From positions 1,393,890 through 1,457,889 of the forward strand of contig CAVZUK010000002.1 in NCBI GenBank assembly GCA_963778465.1: a stretch of DNA of 64,000 nucleotides. Reading direction: 5' to 3'. The translations under genes were made by a program, and so were the position numbers. Under the pieces are notes generated by a model, which was not told the origin of the DNA, ran no database searches, and saw nothing but the letters and a program-made list of their open reading frames with translations. The stretch is from CAVZBW01 sp963778465. Lineage in GTDB: Bacteria > Actinomycetota > Acidimicrobiia > Acidimicrobiales > RAAP-2. Positions 51,350 through 60,908 of this stretch are shown here, piece by piece (within the stretch, counting starts at the first letter, position 1; the number at the start of each line of letters is the position of its first letter).

Positions 51350-53236
51350 GTGGCCATCCCCGATGAGGAAGTCGCTCAGGTCCGGGGAACGACCGACCTG
51401 GTGGCGCTCATCGGGGAGCACTCCGCGCTGCGCAAACAAGGGCGACGTTGGGTCGGGCTCTGCCCGTTCCACGCCGAGAAGACGCCGTCGTTCAGCGTCA
51501 ACGCCGAAGAAGGGCTCTACTACTGCTTCGGCTGCCAGGCCAGCGGGGACGCCATCAGCTTCGTGCGAGAGGTCGAGCGTCTCGACTTCGCGGAGGCGGT
51601 GCGCCTCCTCGCCGACCGTGCCGGGATCACCCTGCACGAGGACGAGGCGGCCGGAGCCGACCACCGGCGCCGGGCACAGCTCCTCGAGGCGATGGAGCGG
51701 GCCGTGTCGTGGTACCACGAGCGGCTCCTCTCCGCGCCCGATGCGGGGCGGGCGCGGGACTACCTGCGCTCGCGCGGCTACGACGGCGAGGTGGTGCGGC
51801 AGTTCCGGCTGGGTTGGGCGCCCGACGACTGGGACAAGCTGAGCGGCTCGATCGGGTTGCCGGGCAACGTGCTCGAGTCCGCCGGGTTGGCCTTCGTGAA
51901 CCGCCGCGGGAGGTTGCAGGACTCGTTTCGCGGGCGGGTCCTGTTCCCGATCTGCGACCCGTCCGGGCGGCCGGTGGCCATCGGCGGTCGCGTGCTGCCA
52001 CCAGGACCTCCGGGAGAGCCCAAGTACAAGAACTCCCCCGAGACGCCCGTCTATGCCAAGCGCCGGACGCTGTACGCCCTCAACTGGGCCAAGCGCGACG
52101 TCATCTCGTCGGGGGAGGTGGTGGTCTGCGAGGGGTACACCGACGTGATCGGTTGCTTCCGCGCGGGGATCCCTCGCGCCGTGGCGACCTGCGGGACGGC
52201 CTTGGCCGAGGACCACTTCCGGCTGCTCCGCAACTTCGCCCGCCGCATCGTGCTCGCCTACGACGCCGACGCCGCCGGGCAGACCGCCGTCGGACGCGTC
52301 TACGAATGGGAGCGGCGCCACGAGGTGGACGTGGCGGTGGCCGCGCTGCCCCGCGGTACGGATCCGGGGCAGCTGGCCCAGGAGGATCCCGACGCGCTCC
52401 GGCAGGCGCTGGCCGGAGCGCGGCCGTTCCTGCAATTCCGTGTGGACGCCGCGCTCTCGGGCGACCTCTCGACGCCCGAGGCGCGGGCCAAGGCCGCCGA
52501 ACGCGCGGTCGACGTGATCGCCGAGCATCCCGACGCGTTGGTGCGCGACCAGTACCTGATGACCGTGGCGGGACGGTGCCGGCTCGAGCCCGATTCGCTG
52601 CGCGCGCTCGCCGACGCGACGCGACGGGACGGCTCGGCGGCGCCGAGGCAGCAGGGTCGCACCCGCAAGGAGGGTGGGGCGCGACCGGAGAACGGTCGCC
52701 GGGTCGCGAACGGACCGGAGGACAACGCGCGATCTCGGCGATCGCCCGTCGCGGCGGTCGTCACCACGCGGGGTCCTGCGCGCGAGGCGCTGCGCTTCAT
52801 GGTCCACGAGCGCGCCGCCATCTCGCCGTACCTGCACGAGATCCTCTTCGAGGGCGAGCTGGACCGCCGGACCTATCGTGCGCTGGCCGGGCATCCAGAC
52901 GACGACCTGGCGTCCCTGATCGCCCTCTCCGAGGCCGAGGATCCGGAGGTGGCCGACGTGCTGCGGAGGCTGGCGGTCGAAGAACCGGTGATCCCCGCCG
53001 AGTCGTTGGGCACGCCCGCTTACGCTGTGGCCGTGCAGTTGGTGCGGCAGGCGGCGCGGCGTGAGCTCAGGGAGGCCGACGTCCGGGTCAAAGCCGGCGG
53101 GGTGGATCTGGCGCAGGGCAGTCAGGAGAGCGCGTTCCTCCAGTACTGGTTGGGCCAGCTCGAGGATCCGGGGGCGGCGGACGAAGCGACGAGCCGCTTG
53201 GTAGCGTGGCTTGCAGCGAGAGGGACGTGTCCCTGA
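51350..53236 (+). CDS. dnaG: DNA primase
   Basis: Makes RNA primers at the replication fork. The 628-residue product has an N-terminal CHC2 zinc finger (Cys 38, His 41, Cys 59, Cys 62 in LCPFHAEKTPSF and YYCFGCQASGD), a catalytic core with TOPRIM motifs (VVVCEGYTDVIGC and IVLAYDADAAGQTA), and a C-terminal helicase-binding part separated by a basic linker (RQQGRTRKEGGARPENGRR). Length and order are standard. GTG 51350 has no ribosome site. The next gene is the primary sigma factor; the dnaG-rpoD neighbourhood is conserved across bacteria (macromolecular synthesis operon). Confidence 0.97.
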   Translation: MAIPDEEVAQVRGTTDLVALIGEHSALRKQGRRWVGLCPFHAEKTPSFSVNAEEGLYYCFGCQASGDAISFVREVERLDFAEAVRLLADRAGITLHEDEAAGADHRRRAQLLEAMERAVSWYHERLLSAPDAGRARDYLRSRGYDGEVVRQFRLGWAPDDWDKLSGSIGLPGNVLESAGLAFVNRRGRLQDSFRGRVLFPICDPSGRPVAIGGRVLPPGPPGEPKYKNSPETPVYAKRRTLYALNWAKRDVISSGEVVVCEGYTDVIGCFRAGIPRAVATCGTALAEDHFRLLRNFARRIVLAYDADAAGQTAVGRVYEWERRHEVDVAVAALPRGTDPGQLAQEDPDALRQALAGARPFLQFRVDAALSGDLSTPEARAKAAERAVDVIAEHPDALVRDQYLMTVAGRCRLEPDSLRALADATRRDGSAAPRQQGRTRKEGGARPENGRRVANGPEDNARSRRSPVAAVVTTRGPAREALRFMVHERAAISPYLHEILFEGELDRRTYRALAGHPDDDLASLIALSEAEDPEVADVLRRLAVEEPVIPAESLGTPAYAVAVQLVRQAARRELREADVRVKAGGVDLAQGSQESAFLQYWLGQLEDPGAADEATSRLVAWLAARGTCP

Positions 53237-53306
53237 CCGTGCGCCGTCGCCCGGGGAGAGCAAGCTCCGGTGCCGGCCCTGAGATGCCGTCGCGGCAGGA
53301 GGATGG

Positions 53307-54392
<1,086 letters not shown>

Positions 54393-54518
54393 GTCGAGCC
54401 GAGGGGCGACGGCGTGGGAAGGCGGGCGATGGCGCCCGTGACCTGCCCGTCCGCCGGGCATCGCGCCCGCTGGTAACGTGCACGACCGGCGTCGGGGACA
54501 GGAGTCCCGGCGTGGCCT

Positions 54519-54591
54519 TCCGGGGTAGCTCAATCGGCAGAGCAAGCGGCTGTTAACCGCTAGGTTGAGAGTTCGAGTCTCTCCCCCGGAG
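54519..54591 (+). tRNA. tRNA-Asn (anticodon GTT)
   Basis: Complete 73-base cloverleaf: acceptor TCCGGGG/CCCCGGA, D arm GCTC/GAGC, anticodon stem AGCGG/CCGCT with loop CTGTTAA (anticodon GTT), five-base variable loop AGGTT, T arm GAGAG/CTCTC with loop TTCGAGT, discriminator G. CCA is not encoded. It follows sigA by 126 bases and marks the left border of the secreted-repeat island. Confidence 0.96.
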
Positions 54592-54666
54592 CTTTCCGCT
54601 CATCAGCAGGGCTATGCGCGCGGCCTCAGGTTCCGGCGTGCGCGCCCACGAAGATGTGGCCCCCCC

Positions 54667-55163
54667 CTACGATTCCGATCGGCCGAGCGTGTAGCTTCCC
54701 TCCGCCTTGATCGGCAGCACTTCGGTGAACGAGCTCGTCGGCCCGCTCGTCCCGCCGGCCAGGTTCAGGTCCGGTCCGAAGACCACGAAGGCATTGGAGG
54801 AGCCGTTGATCGTGAGGGCCCCGCTGCCCGAGACGGGGCCCTGCTGGTACGTGGCTCGACCGTTCCTGGCGACGCACGAGCCGCTCAGGCCGTTGCTCGG
54901 GGTGGCCACCACGAGGCCCGAGGGGAGGTTGTCCGAGAATCCGACCCCGGTCAAGGTCGTCGAGGGGTTGGGGTTGGCGATGACGAATTCGAGAGTGGTC
55001 TCGCCTCCGAGTGGAACGTCGCTGAGCGAGGCCGAGCCGAAGATCCTGGGAGGGCTCACGGGCGCCGCCGATGCGGGCGTCGACGCCACGCCTGCGACGA
55101 GGCTTGTCGCGCCGAGGGCCACGATGCCCACGAGGGTGGTCAAGCGCCCCGGACGTTGCCCAT
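54667..55163 (-). CDS. Secreted DUF11-like protein, N-terminus probably frameshifted
   Basis: An exported protein with a DUF11-type Ig-like domain: DVPLGGETTLEFVIANPNPS, then LTGVGFSDNLPSGLVV, the usual strand pattern with the SDNLP turn. A strong GAGGGGAGG site precedes ATG 55163, which reads MGNVRGA then stops; the signal peptide LTTLVGIVALGATSLVAG continues in another frame. One missing base near 55143-55148 would join them. In the unrepaired frame the protein could instead start at ATG 55203 with a basic 20-residue leader. Two cysteines are not seen; the tail ends AEGSYTLGRSES. Function unknown; it may be a cell-wall or S-layer component. Confidence 0.6.
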
Positions 55164-55240
55164 GATGATCCTCCCCTCTCTTTCTTTGCCGCTCGTGAGA
55201 CATCCGTGGTGGTGATCACGGGGGAGTCAGGTTGCCCTTG

Positions 55241-56800
55241 TTAGAAGCCGCACCCGACGATGCAGCTGATACCACCACTTCCGTCCGGCTCGGTCACCGT
55301 AATTGAGCTGCTGAAGGTCCCTGATTGTGGCGGACTGCTCGAGTCCGAACCTCGGACCTCGAAGTAGTACGACCCCGTTGCCGCGTTGGGATCCACGGTC
55401 CCCGAGATGAGTCCCGTGCTGTCCATGCTCAATCCCGGAGGTAGGGCCCCTCCGATGACGGAATAGGAGTATGGGGGCGTTCCACCGCTGACGTCGCTCA
55501 ACAAATGAGTGGAATAGGCAGCGCCGGGAATGGCGTCTGGGAGCGGGTCTGAGCTTGTAACAACAGACAGCGGATTGGTGCCGTTTGTGACCGTGATCTC
55601 GACTTGGACGATCGCAGTCTGACCCGAGGTGTCGGTGACCTGGAGTCCGAAGGCGTAACCCCCGTTGGTGGGCGGCGTGGTGATGACGCTGCTTTGGGAG
55701 ATATCCCCCCCTGTGCAGAGGAGGGAGGTCTGCGTGCAGAGCTGGAGCCCGGGGGGCGGTACGGGGGCAATCAACAGCTGCTGAGACAAGTGAGGCCCAT
55801 TGACATGGGAATTAGGGTCCGTAAATAGGAACGCGTCTCCCGGGAGAATGGTCCACGTGTAGGACGAGTTGCCTCCGCTGGCCGAGAACAATTGGTTGTA
55901 GGGCGATGTCGTCACTTGCGAGAAGTCCCACCCCGGCAGGACGGACCAACACTGCGTCCCCAGATCGATGACTACTCTTGGCGCTTCACCCGGAGCCTCC
56001 GGTTCACCCGAAAGCTCGGGAAGACCCGCTGCGCAACCGGAGGTCGAGGCCGAGGGGACCGAGATGGTGAGCGGCGCGACTACGTTGATCGTGAAGGTCT
56101 TGCTGGTCTGCTGGAAGAGGGAATACTGAGCGCCCGAGTCCGAGACGGACTCGGTGAAGGTGTAGGTCCCGGTTTGCGTCGGGGTTCCGGTGATGTTCCC
56201 GCTGCCGTCGATCGTGAGGCCAGGGGGCCACGTGGTGGGATCACCCGACCAGAAGAGCGTCCCCGTCCCACCGCTGGCCACCAGGGTCTGGGAGTAGGAC
56301 TGGCCCGTGAGGGCGTTCGGCAGCGAGGCCGTCGTGATCGCGAGCGGTGCCGCCACCGTGATCGACAGTGGCTCGGTGGCGGACATCTGCGGGCTGCCGG
56401 AGTCGGTGACCTGGACCGTGAAGTCGTGGGTGCCGGTCGCCGTCGGCGTGCCGCTGATCGCTCCGCTCGACGAGGCGAGAGTCAGCCCGGGCGGGAGGCT
56501 GCCGCTGGTCACCGACCAGGTATCGGCGCCGAAGCCCCCCGAGGCCGCGAGCGTCTGGCTGTAGGCGTTGCCGGTGAGTCCGCCGGGCAACGACGTGGTG
56601 CCGACCGTCAGTGGGCTGACCACCGTGAGGGTCATCGTCTCCGTGCCGGTCTGGGCGGGGTTGCCCGAGTCGGTGACCGTCACGGTGAAGGTGTACGTGC
56701 CGCTTTGCGTCGGCGTGCCGCTGATCGTCCCACTCGAGGAATCGAGGTTCAGCCCCGGCGGCAGTGCATTTGTGGGCACCGAGAAGGTGTAGGGCGCCAC
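55241..56800 (-). CDS. Pentapeptide/Ig-like surface protein, C-terminal frame (Ig repeats)
   Basis: Last part of one large exported gene reading 58540 to 55241. This frame carries four or five putative-Ig (He_PIG-like) repeats, each with LPPGLxxxxxxGxISGTPTxxGTYxFTVxVTDSG, for example NALPPGLNLDSSSGTISGTP and GSLPPGLTLASSSGAISGTP. They are followed by a variant region with QCWSVLPGWDFSQVTTSPYN and a final repeat ending GGISCIVGCGF. Cadherin-like Ig repeats of this type build adhesive stalks. The frame break upstream is at a six-G run (56805-56815 on the plus strand appears as C6): GVAPYTF here follows TPFTLNA in the preceding frame. Confidence 0.75.
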   Translation of the reverse strand: MAPYTFSVPTNALPPGLNLDSSSGTISGTPTQSGTYTFTVTVTDSGNPAQTGTETMTLTVVSPLTVGTTSLPGGLTGNAYSQTLAASGGFGADTWSVTSGSLPPGLTLASSSGAISGTPTATGTHDFTVQVTDSGSPQMSATEPLSITVAAPLAITTASLPNALTGQSYSQTLVASGGTGTLFWSGDPTTWPPGLTIDGSGNITGTPTQTGTYTFTESVSDSGAQYSLFQQTSKTFTINVVAPLTISVPSASTSGCAAGLPELSGEPEAPGEAPRVVIDLGTQCWSVLPGWDFSQVTTSPYNQLFSASGGNSSYTWTILPGDAFLFTDPNSHVNGPHLSQQLLIAPVPPPGLQLCTQTSLLCTGGDISQSSVITTPPTNGGYAFGLQVTDTSGQTAIVQVEITVTNGTNPLSVVTSSDPLPDAIPGAAYSTHLLSDVSGGTPPYSYSVIGGALPPGLSMDSTGLISGTVDPNAATGSYYFEVRGSDSSSPPQSGTFSSSITVTEPDGSGGISCIVGCGF

Positions 56801-57872
56801 CCCCCCGGTGGGGCGCGTTGAGGGTAAAGGGTGTGATGGCCTGGTTCACCAGCAGCTCGGGGGGCGGGATGGTGCTCGGAACCGTCAGCAGCGCGATCAC
56901 GGTGATCGAGAGCGACTCGGAGACGGTCTGGGCCGGGGGACCGGGGTCGGCAACCTGCACCGTGAAGTCATAGGTGCCGGTGGCGGTCGGCGTGCCCGTG
57001 ATGGCCCCGCTCGAGCCGACGTTCAGCCCGGGCGGCAGGGTGCCGCTCGCCAGCAAGTAGGTGTAACTGCCAGTCCCGCCCTGTGGCGCCGGGACCTGCT
57101 CGGAGTAGGAGGACTCCTGGACGACGGCCGGCAGGGTCGTGGGCCCAGGCGCCGTGAGAGTGGGGACCACGTCGATCGTCAACAACGTGCTGGTGACGGT
57201 CTGGGTCGGGGGACCCGGGTCGGCGACCTGCACCGTGAAGTTGTCGGCGCCGTTGCCGGTCGGCGTACCCGAGAGGACCCCGATCGAGCTCAGGTGGAGT
57301 CCCGGCGGCAGCGAGTCGCCCGACGTGAGCGACCACGTGTACGCACCCGTGCCCCCGACCGCGGCCAGAGTCTGCGAATAGGAGGTGGCCTGGACCACGG
57401 GCGGCAGGGAGGTGGTGTCGATGGCGAGCTGGCTCACGACCGTCACGGTGGCCGAATTCGAGAGCGATCCGGTGGACGCGGTCACCACCGAGCTGCCCTT
57501 GGCGACCCCCGTCACCACGCCGCCGGGGACCACGGTGACGGCCGCGAGGTTGCCCGAGGACCAATTGGCGGCGCTCGAGAGGTTCTCGGTGGCGCTGTCG
57601 GAGTAGGAGCCCGTGGCCGTGAGTTGCTCACCGGTGCCCGCCACGATGTCCGATCCCTGCGGACTCACCGAGAGCGACGTCAGGTTGGGGGGTCCGACAG
57701 TCAAGGTGGCCGAACCCGAGATCCCGCCCGCCTTCGCCGTGATGGTGACCGTCTTGGACGAGAAGCTCGTGGGCGTGGGATCGGCGGCTACCCCCGTCGC
57801 GACCCCGACGGAGGAGACCGTCGCGACCTGAGCGTTGCTCGAGGACCAGGTGAGGTTGGCCGCGAGCGGCAC
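56241..57872 (-). CDS. Pentapeptide/Ig-like surface protein, middle frame (Big2 and Ig repeats)
   Basis: Genuine in this frame from about 57875 to 56815; the remainder to 56241 is out of frame. It begins with two bacterial Ig-like group 2 domains: PLAANLTWSSSNAQVATVSS with GVATGVA and SATLTV, then LTSLSVSPQGSDIVAGTGEQ with GVVTGVAKGSSVVTAS. These are followed by He_PIG-type repeats (SLPPVVQATSYSQTLAAVGG, DSLPPGLHLSSIGVLSGTP, TLPPGLNVGSSGAITGTPT). Both domain types are common in adhesins and cell-surface stalks. No enzyme motif is seen. Confidence 0.72.
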   Translation of the reverse strand: MPLAANLTWSSSNAQVATVSSVGVATGVAADPTPTSFSSKTVTITAKAGGISGSATLTVGPPNLTSLSVSPQGSDIVAGTGEQLTATGSYSDSATENLSSAANWSSGNLAAVTVVPGGVVTGVAKGSSVVTASTGSLSNSATVTVVSQLAIDTTSLPPVVQATSYSQTLAAVGGTGAYTWSLTSGDSLPPGLHLSSIGVLSGTPTGNGADNFTVQVADPGPPTQTVTSTLLTIDVVPTLTAPGPTTLPAVVQESSYSEQVPAPQGGTGSYTYLLASGTLPPGLNVGSSGAITGTPTATGTYDFTVQVADPGPPAQTVSESLSITVIALLTVPSTIPPPELLVNQAITPFTLNAPHRGGGALHLLGAHKCTAAGAEPRFLEWDDQRHADAKRHVHLHRDGHRLGQPRPDRHGDDDPHGGQPTDGRHHVVARRTHRQRLQPDARGLGGLRRRYLVGDQRQPPARADSRLVERSDQRHADGDRHPRLHGPGHRLRQPADVRHRATVDHGGGTARDHDGLAAERPHGPVLLPDPGGQRWDGDALLVG

Positions 57873-58281
57873 GCTGAAGCCCTCCGGCGAACTGGCCGGT
57901 CGCCGAGAAGGGCGTGGTCAGCCCGTTGGCGACGGTGGCGGTGGCCGGGGAGACCTTGATCGAGCAGCCCGTGCTGCTGATGGAGCCGTTGGCGAGAACG
58001 GTGGCGCACGAGTCGCTCGACGGGATGTTCGCACCCGTCGTGGTGGCCCCGCTCAGGTTGGCGCCGGCGAGGTGGGCACCACCCAGGTTGGCCCCCTGTA
58101 AGGACGCCTTGGCGAGGTTGGCGTTGGTCAGGTTGGAACCGGCCACGTTGGCCCCCCCGAGGTTGGCCCCGCTGAGGTTGGCGCCCGAGAGGTTCACAGA
58201 GGCGAGGTTGGCGCCGGAGAGGTTGGCGCCGGAGAGGTTGGCGCCCGAGAGATTGGCGCCCGAGAGGTTGGACCTACTCAA
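57628..58281 (-). CDS. Pentapeptide/Ig-like surface protein, pentapeptide frame
   Basis: Genuine from about 58300 to 57880. It holds about 20 pentapeptide units of the A(N/D)LSG type (SRSNLSGANLSGANLSGANL...), enough for a five- to six-coil right-handed quadrilateral beta-helix, then a linker with two cysteines (SSDSCATVLANG and STGCSIKVSP), then ATVANGLTTPFSATGQFAGG. One inserted base in GGAGGGCTTC after this point shifts the frame; repaired, it reads AGGFSVPLAANLTW into the Ig part. This is an unusual order: exported pentapeptide solenoid followed by an Ig stalk. Confidence 0.72.
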   Translation of the reverse strand: MSRSNLSGANLSGANLSGANLSGANLASVNLSGANLSGANLGGANVAGSNLTNANLAKASLQGANLGGAHLAGANLSGATTTGANIPSSDSCATVLANGSISSTGCSIKVSPATATVANGLTTPFSATGQFAGGLQRAARGQPHLVLEQRSGRDGLLRRGRDGGSRRSHAHELLVQDGHHHGEGGRDLGFGHLDCRTPQPDVALGESAGIGHRGGHR

Positions 58282-58540
58282 GTTGGCGTAGCTGAGGTTG
58301 CCGACCGCTCAGGTTGGCGCCGGTCATGAGGTCGCCGGAACATTGCGTGTGGTTCTGCGCCGTCGGGTTGGCCACGATCGCACAGCTCGGGCGCGCGGCC
58401 GAGGCGGCCGGCGAGAGAGCCACCGCACCGGCACCAAGGGTGGCCGCCGTCGCCAGGCTGATCCCGAGGACCGCCGCAGCCCGACTGTGGACGACCCAAG
58501 ACCTTGGGAGCAGCCTTCTCGCTGTCAGGTACTTCTGCAC
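58274..58540 (-). CDS. Pentapeptide/Ig-like surface protein, N-terminal frame (signal peptide and cap)
   Basis: GTG 58540 has GGGAGGCGGTAAAG upstream. The product starts VQKYLTARRLLPRS as the n-region, then the export segment AAAVLGISLATAATLGAGAVAL with a PAASAA cleavage region, then the cap SCAIVANPTAQNHTQCSG and LMTGANLSG. After SG the frame runs out at a TAG; the pentapeptides (GGNLSYANLSRSNLSG) follow in the next frame if one base is removed from AGCGGTCGGC near 58303-58308. The cap closely resembles that of the upstream gene at 60908. Confidence 0.7.
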   Translation of the reverse strand: MQKYLTARRLLPRSWVVHSRAAAVLGISLATAATLGAGAVALSPAASAARPSCAIVANPTAQNHTQCSGDLMTGANLSGRQPQLRQLE

Positions 58541-58610
58541 CTTTACCGCCTCCCACCCTTGCGAAGGTTTCTGCCATGGCCAGTACATCGAACGGGATCC
58601 ATCACCAAGC

Positions 58611-60908
58611 TCAAGTCTTCGTCCCGAAGCACCGTGCTGGCGCATAGACCCAACCAGGAAGGCCATCTGTGTGGCACCCACCCTTGATACCCGTCAGATC
58701 CGCCCCCGCGAAGTTGGAACCGGTGAAGGTCCCGCCAAAGACATCCGCTCTCTCCATATTCGCGTCAGAGAAGTTGACGTTTCGGGCGTTGACGTACCTC
58801 AGGTCGGTGTCGTCGAGCCGGGCCGGACTGTTGCCTCGCGAGAAGTCCGCGCCCGAGAGATCCGCGGAGTTAAAGCTGCTGCCGGCGGCATCGGCACCAC
58901 GGAAGATCGTCCTCGACAGGTTGGCATGAGAGAGGTTCACTCGTTCGATGCTGACGTTCGAGAGATTCTGGCCGGCCAGGTTCACGCCGCTCAAGATGGC
59001 GTCGTTGAGGTTGCTGCCGGACCAGACGGTGCCGAGCACGTTGGCCCCGGTGAGATCCGAGGAGCGGAGGTTTGCCCCCGTGAAATTGGCCCGGGACAGG
59101 TTGGTCCCACGGAGCTGGGACCCGGAGATGGCGGCCCCGGTGAGGTTGGTGACCGAGTTGCCCGGCGACAGGTCGGCGTTGTTGAGGATGGTCGAGGTGA
59201 GGGTGGCGCCGGTGAGGTCGGCGCCGCGCAGGATGGCCCCCCCGAGGTTGGCCTGCGTCAGGTTGGCTTGCCCGGCGGCGACGTTCGAGAGGTTGGCGCC
59301 GGTCAGGTTGTCCCCGGCGAGGTTGGCCTTCGTCAGCTGAGCTCCGTAGAGACTGGTGGCCGCGTTGCCTGGAGACAGGTCCGACCCAGCCAGGTTGGTG
59401 CCGGTCAGGACGGCGCCCGTCAGGATGGCCCCTCGAAGGATGGCCCCCGTGATGTCGTCGTCCGACAAGTTGGCGCCGGCGAGGTTGGCGTTGGACAGGT
59501 TGGCCTTGGCCAAGGTGACCTGCGTCAGGTTCAACCCGGGCAGCGCCGTCCCGAAGAGGCTGGCCCCGGTGAGATTGGCTCCGGTGAAGGTGGTGGTGGT
59601 CGACACCGTGATGCGCTGCAGATTGGTCTGAACGAGACTGGCCTTGGTCAGGTTGGTGGCCGACAAGTTGGTGGCCACGTTGCCCGGCGAGAGGTCGGCA
59701 CCGTCGAGGTTGGTGCCGGTCAGGACGGCGCCCGTCAGGTTGGCGCCGCGCACGATGGCCCCGTGGACGTCGTCGTTCGAGAGGTTGGCGCCGGCGAGGT
59801 TGGCGTTGGACAGGTTGGCATTGACCAAGGTGACCTGCGTCAGGTTCAACCCGGGCAGCGCCGTCCCGAAGAGGCTGGCCCCGGTGAGATTGGCTCCGGT
59901 GAAGGTGGTGGCGATCGACACCGTGATGCCCTGGAGGTTGGCGCCGGGGAGGATCGCCGATCCGAGGTCCGCTCCCGACAGGTTCGAACCCAAGAGGTTG
60001 GCTTGGGTGACCGTGGCGGCACGCAGGTCGACCCCGGTCATCGGCAGATTGGTCAGGGTGTCACCCGAGAGATTGGCGCCGGAGAGCCTGGTGCCGGTCA
60101 GGTTGGCAAGGGTGAAGATGGCGCCCACCAGGTCGGTATGCGCCATCTGGAGCCCCGAGAGGTCGTCACCGACCAGCTTCGCCCCCGAGAGGTTGTCCTC
60201 GGTGAAGTCGATGCCGGCGAGCTTCGTCCCCGAGAGGTCCGTACCCGAGAAGTTGGTCGAGGAGGCGATGGCGCCGGTCAGGTTCGAACCCGAGAGATTG
60301 GCTTGGGCGACCGTGGCACCGGTCAGGTTGACTCCACTCATCGGCAGACTGGTCAGGGTGTCACCCGAGAGATTGGCGCCGGAGAGGTTGGTGCCGGTCA
60401 GGTTGGCAAAGGCGAAGGTGGCGCGAACCAGGTTGGTATGCGCCATCTGGAGCCCGGAGAGGTCGTCACCGACCAGCTTCGCCCCCGAGAGGTTGTCCCC
60501 GGTCAAGTCGACGCCCGTGAGCTTCGCGCCCGAGAGGTCCGTGCCCGAGAAGTTGGTCTGCGCCACGTGGGCGTTCGACAGGTTGGCGTTGACCAGAGTG
60601 GCGTCTTGGAGATTGGCCCCGTTCAGGTTGGCGCCCGTGAGGTTGGCGTAGGACAGGTTCACGCCGGCCAGGAAACGCCCCGAGAGGTCGGCACCAGGAC
60701 AGACGGTGTGGTTGGTCTCGGTCGGGTTGGCCACGATGGTGCAGGTGCTGGTCGAGGGAGGCAGAGCGGCAAGTGCCGCCTGCGGTGGGCCGCTGAGCAG
60801 AGCTGTGCCGAAGACGAGCGTTGCGACACCGGCAAGCGCCCCCGGAGCCACCATCCGCCATCGGGAGTCACCTCGAAAGCGTCTTCCTGCCGGCCGTCGT
60901 GCGGTCAC
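58611..60908 (-). CDS. Secreted pentapeptide-repeat protein
   Basis: A 765-residue protein, start GTG 60908 behind GAAGGGGG. The signal region is MTARRPAGRRFRGDSRW followed by MVAPGALAGVATLVFGTALL. A two-cysteine cap follows (STCTIVANPTETNHTVCPG), then over 120 pentapeptides of A(N/D)LSG/TG type from about residue 70 to 730, and a cap-like end GGCHTDGLPGWVYAPARCF. Pentapeptide repeats fold as right-handed quadrilateral beta-helices; most known bacterial ones are cytosolic, such as DNA-mimic gyrase inhibitors, so export is notable. The predicted rod would be about 15 nm or longer. It shares its cap with the next gene, 70 bases downstream. Function unknown. Confidence 0.85.
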   Translation of the reverse strand: MTARRPAGRRFRGDSRWRMVAPGALAGVATLVFGTALLSGPPQAALAALPPSTSTCTIVANPTETNHTVCPGADLSGRFLAGVNLSYANLTGANLNGANLQDATLVNANLSNAHVAQTNFSGTDLSGAKLTGVDLTGDNLSGAKLVGDDLSGLQMAHTNLVRATFAFANLTGTNLSGANLSGDTLTSLPMSGVNLTGATVAQANLSGSNLTGAIASSTNFSGTDLSGTKLAGIDFTEDNLSGAKLVGDDLSGLQMAHTDLVGAIFTLANLTGTRLSGANLSGDTLTNLPMTGVDLRAATVTQANLLGSNLSGADLGSAILPGANLQGITVSIATTFTGANLTGASLFGTALPGLNLTQVTLVNANLSNANLAGANLSNDDVHGAIVRGANLTGAVLTGTNLDGADLSPGNVATNLSATNLTKASLVQTNLQRITVSTTTTFTGANLTGASLFGTALPGLNLTQVTLAKANLSNANLAGANLSDDDITGAILRGAILTGAVLTGTNLAGSDLSPGNAATSLYGAQLTKANLAGDNLTGANLSNVAAGQANLTQANLGGAILRGADLTGATLTSTILNNADLSPGNSVTNLTGAAISGSQLRGTNLSRANFTGANLRSSDLTGANVLGTVWSGSNLNDAILSGVNLAGQNLSNVSIERVNLSHANLSRTIFRGADAAGSSFNSADLSGADFSRGNSPARLDDTDLRYVNARNVNFSDANMERADVFGGTFTGSNFAGADLTGIKGGCHTDGLPGWVYAPARCFGTKT
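59360..59935 (-). repeat. 315-base internal duplication in the pentapeptide gene
   Basis: About 260-bp blocks starting near 59360 and 59675 are nearly identical at an offset of 315 bases, for example CCGGTCAGGA at 59401 and 59716, and CCAAGGTGACC at 59510 and 59825. The period equals 21 pentapeptides. Confidence 0.8.
60001..60600 (-). repeat. 300-base internal duplication in the pentapeptide gene
   Basis: Bases 60001-60300 and 60301-60600 align throughout at an offset of 300 (20 pentapeptides). GCTTGGG(T/C)GACCGTGGC begins both copies, and CATCGGCAGA recurs at 60039 and 60339. Confidence 0.85.

Noticed and set aside
54519..54666. Integrative element attachment at tRNA-Asn
   Set aside because: No second copy of the tRNA 3' end and no integrase are visible in the following 9 kb.
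58060..60700. CRISPR array suggested by short regularly spaced repeats
   Set aside because: The 15-base periodicity is coding (pentapeptides), the units are not identical, and there are no spacers or cas genes.
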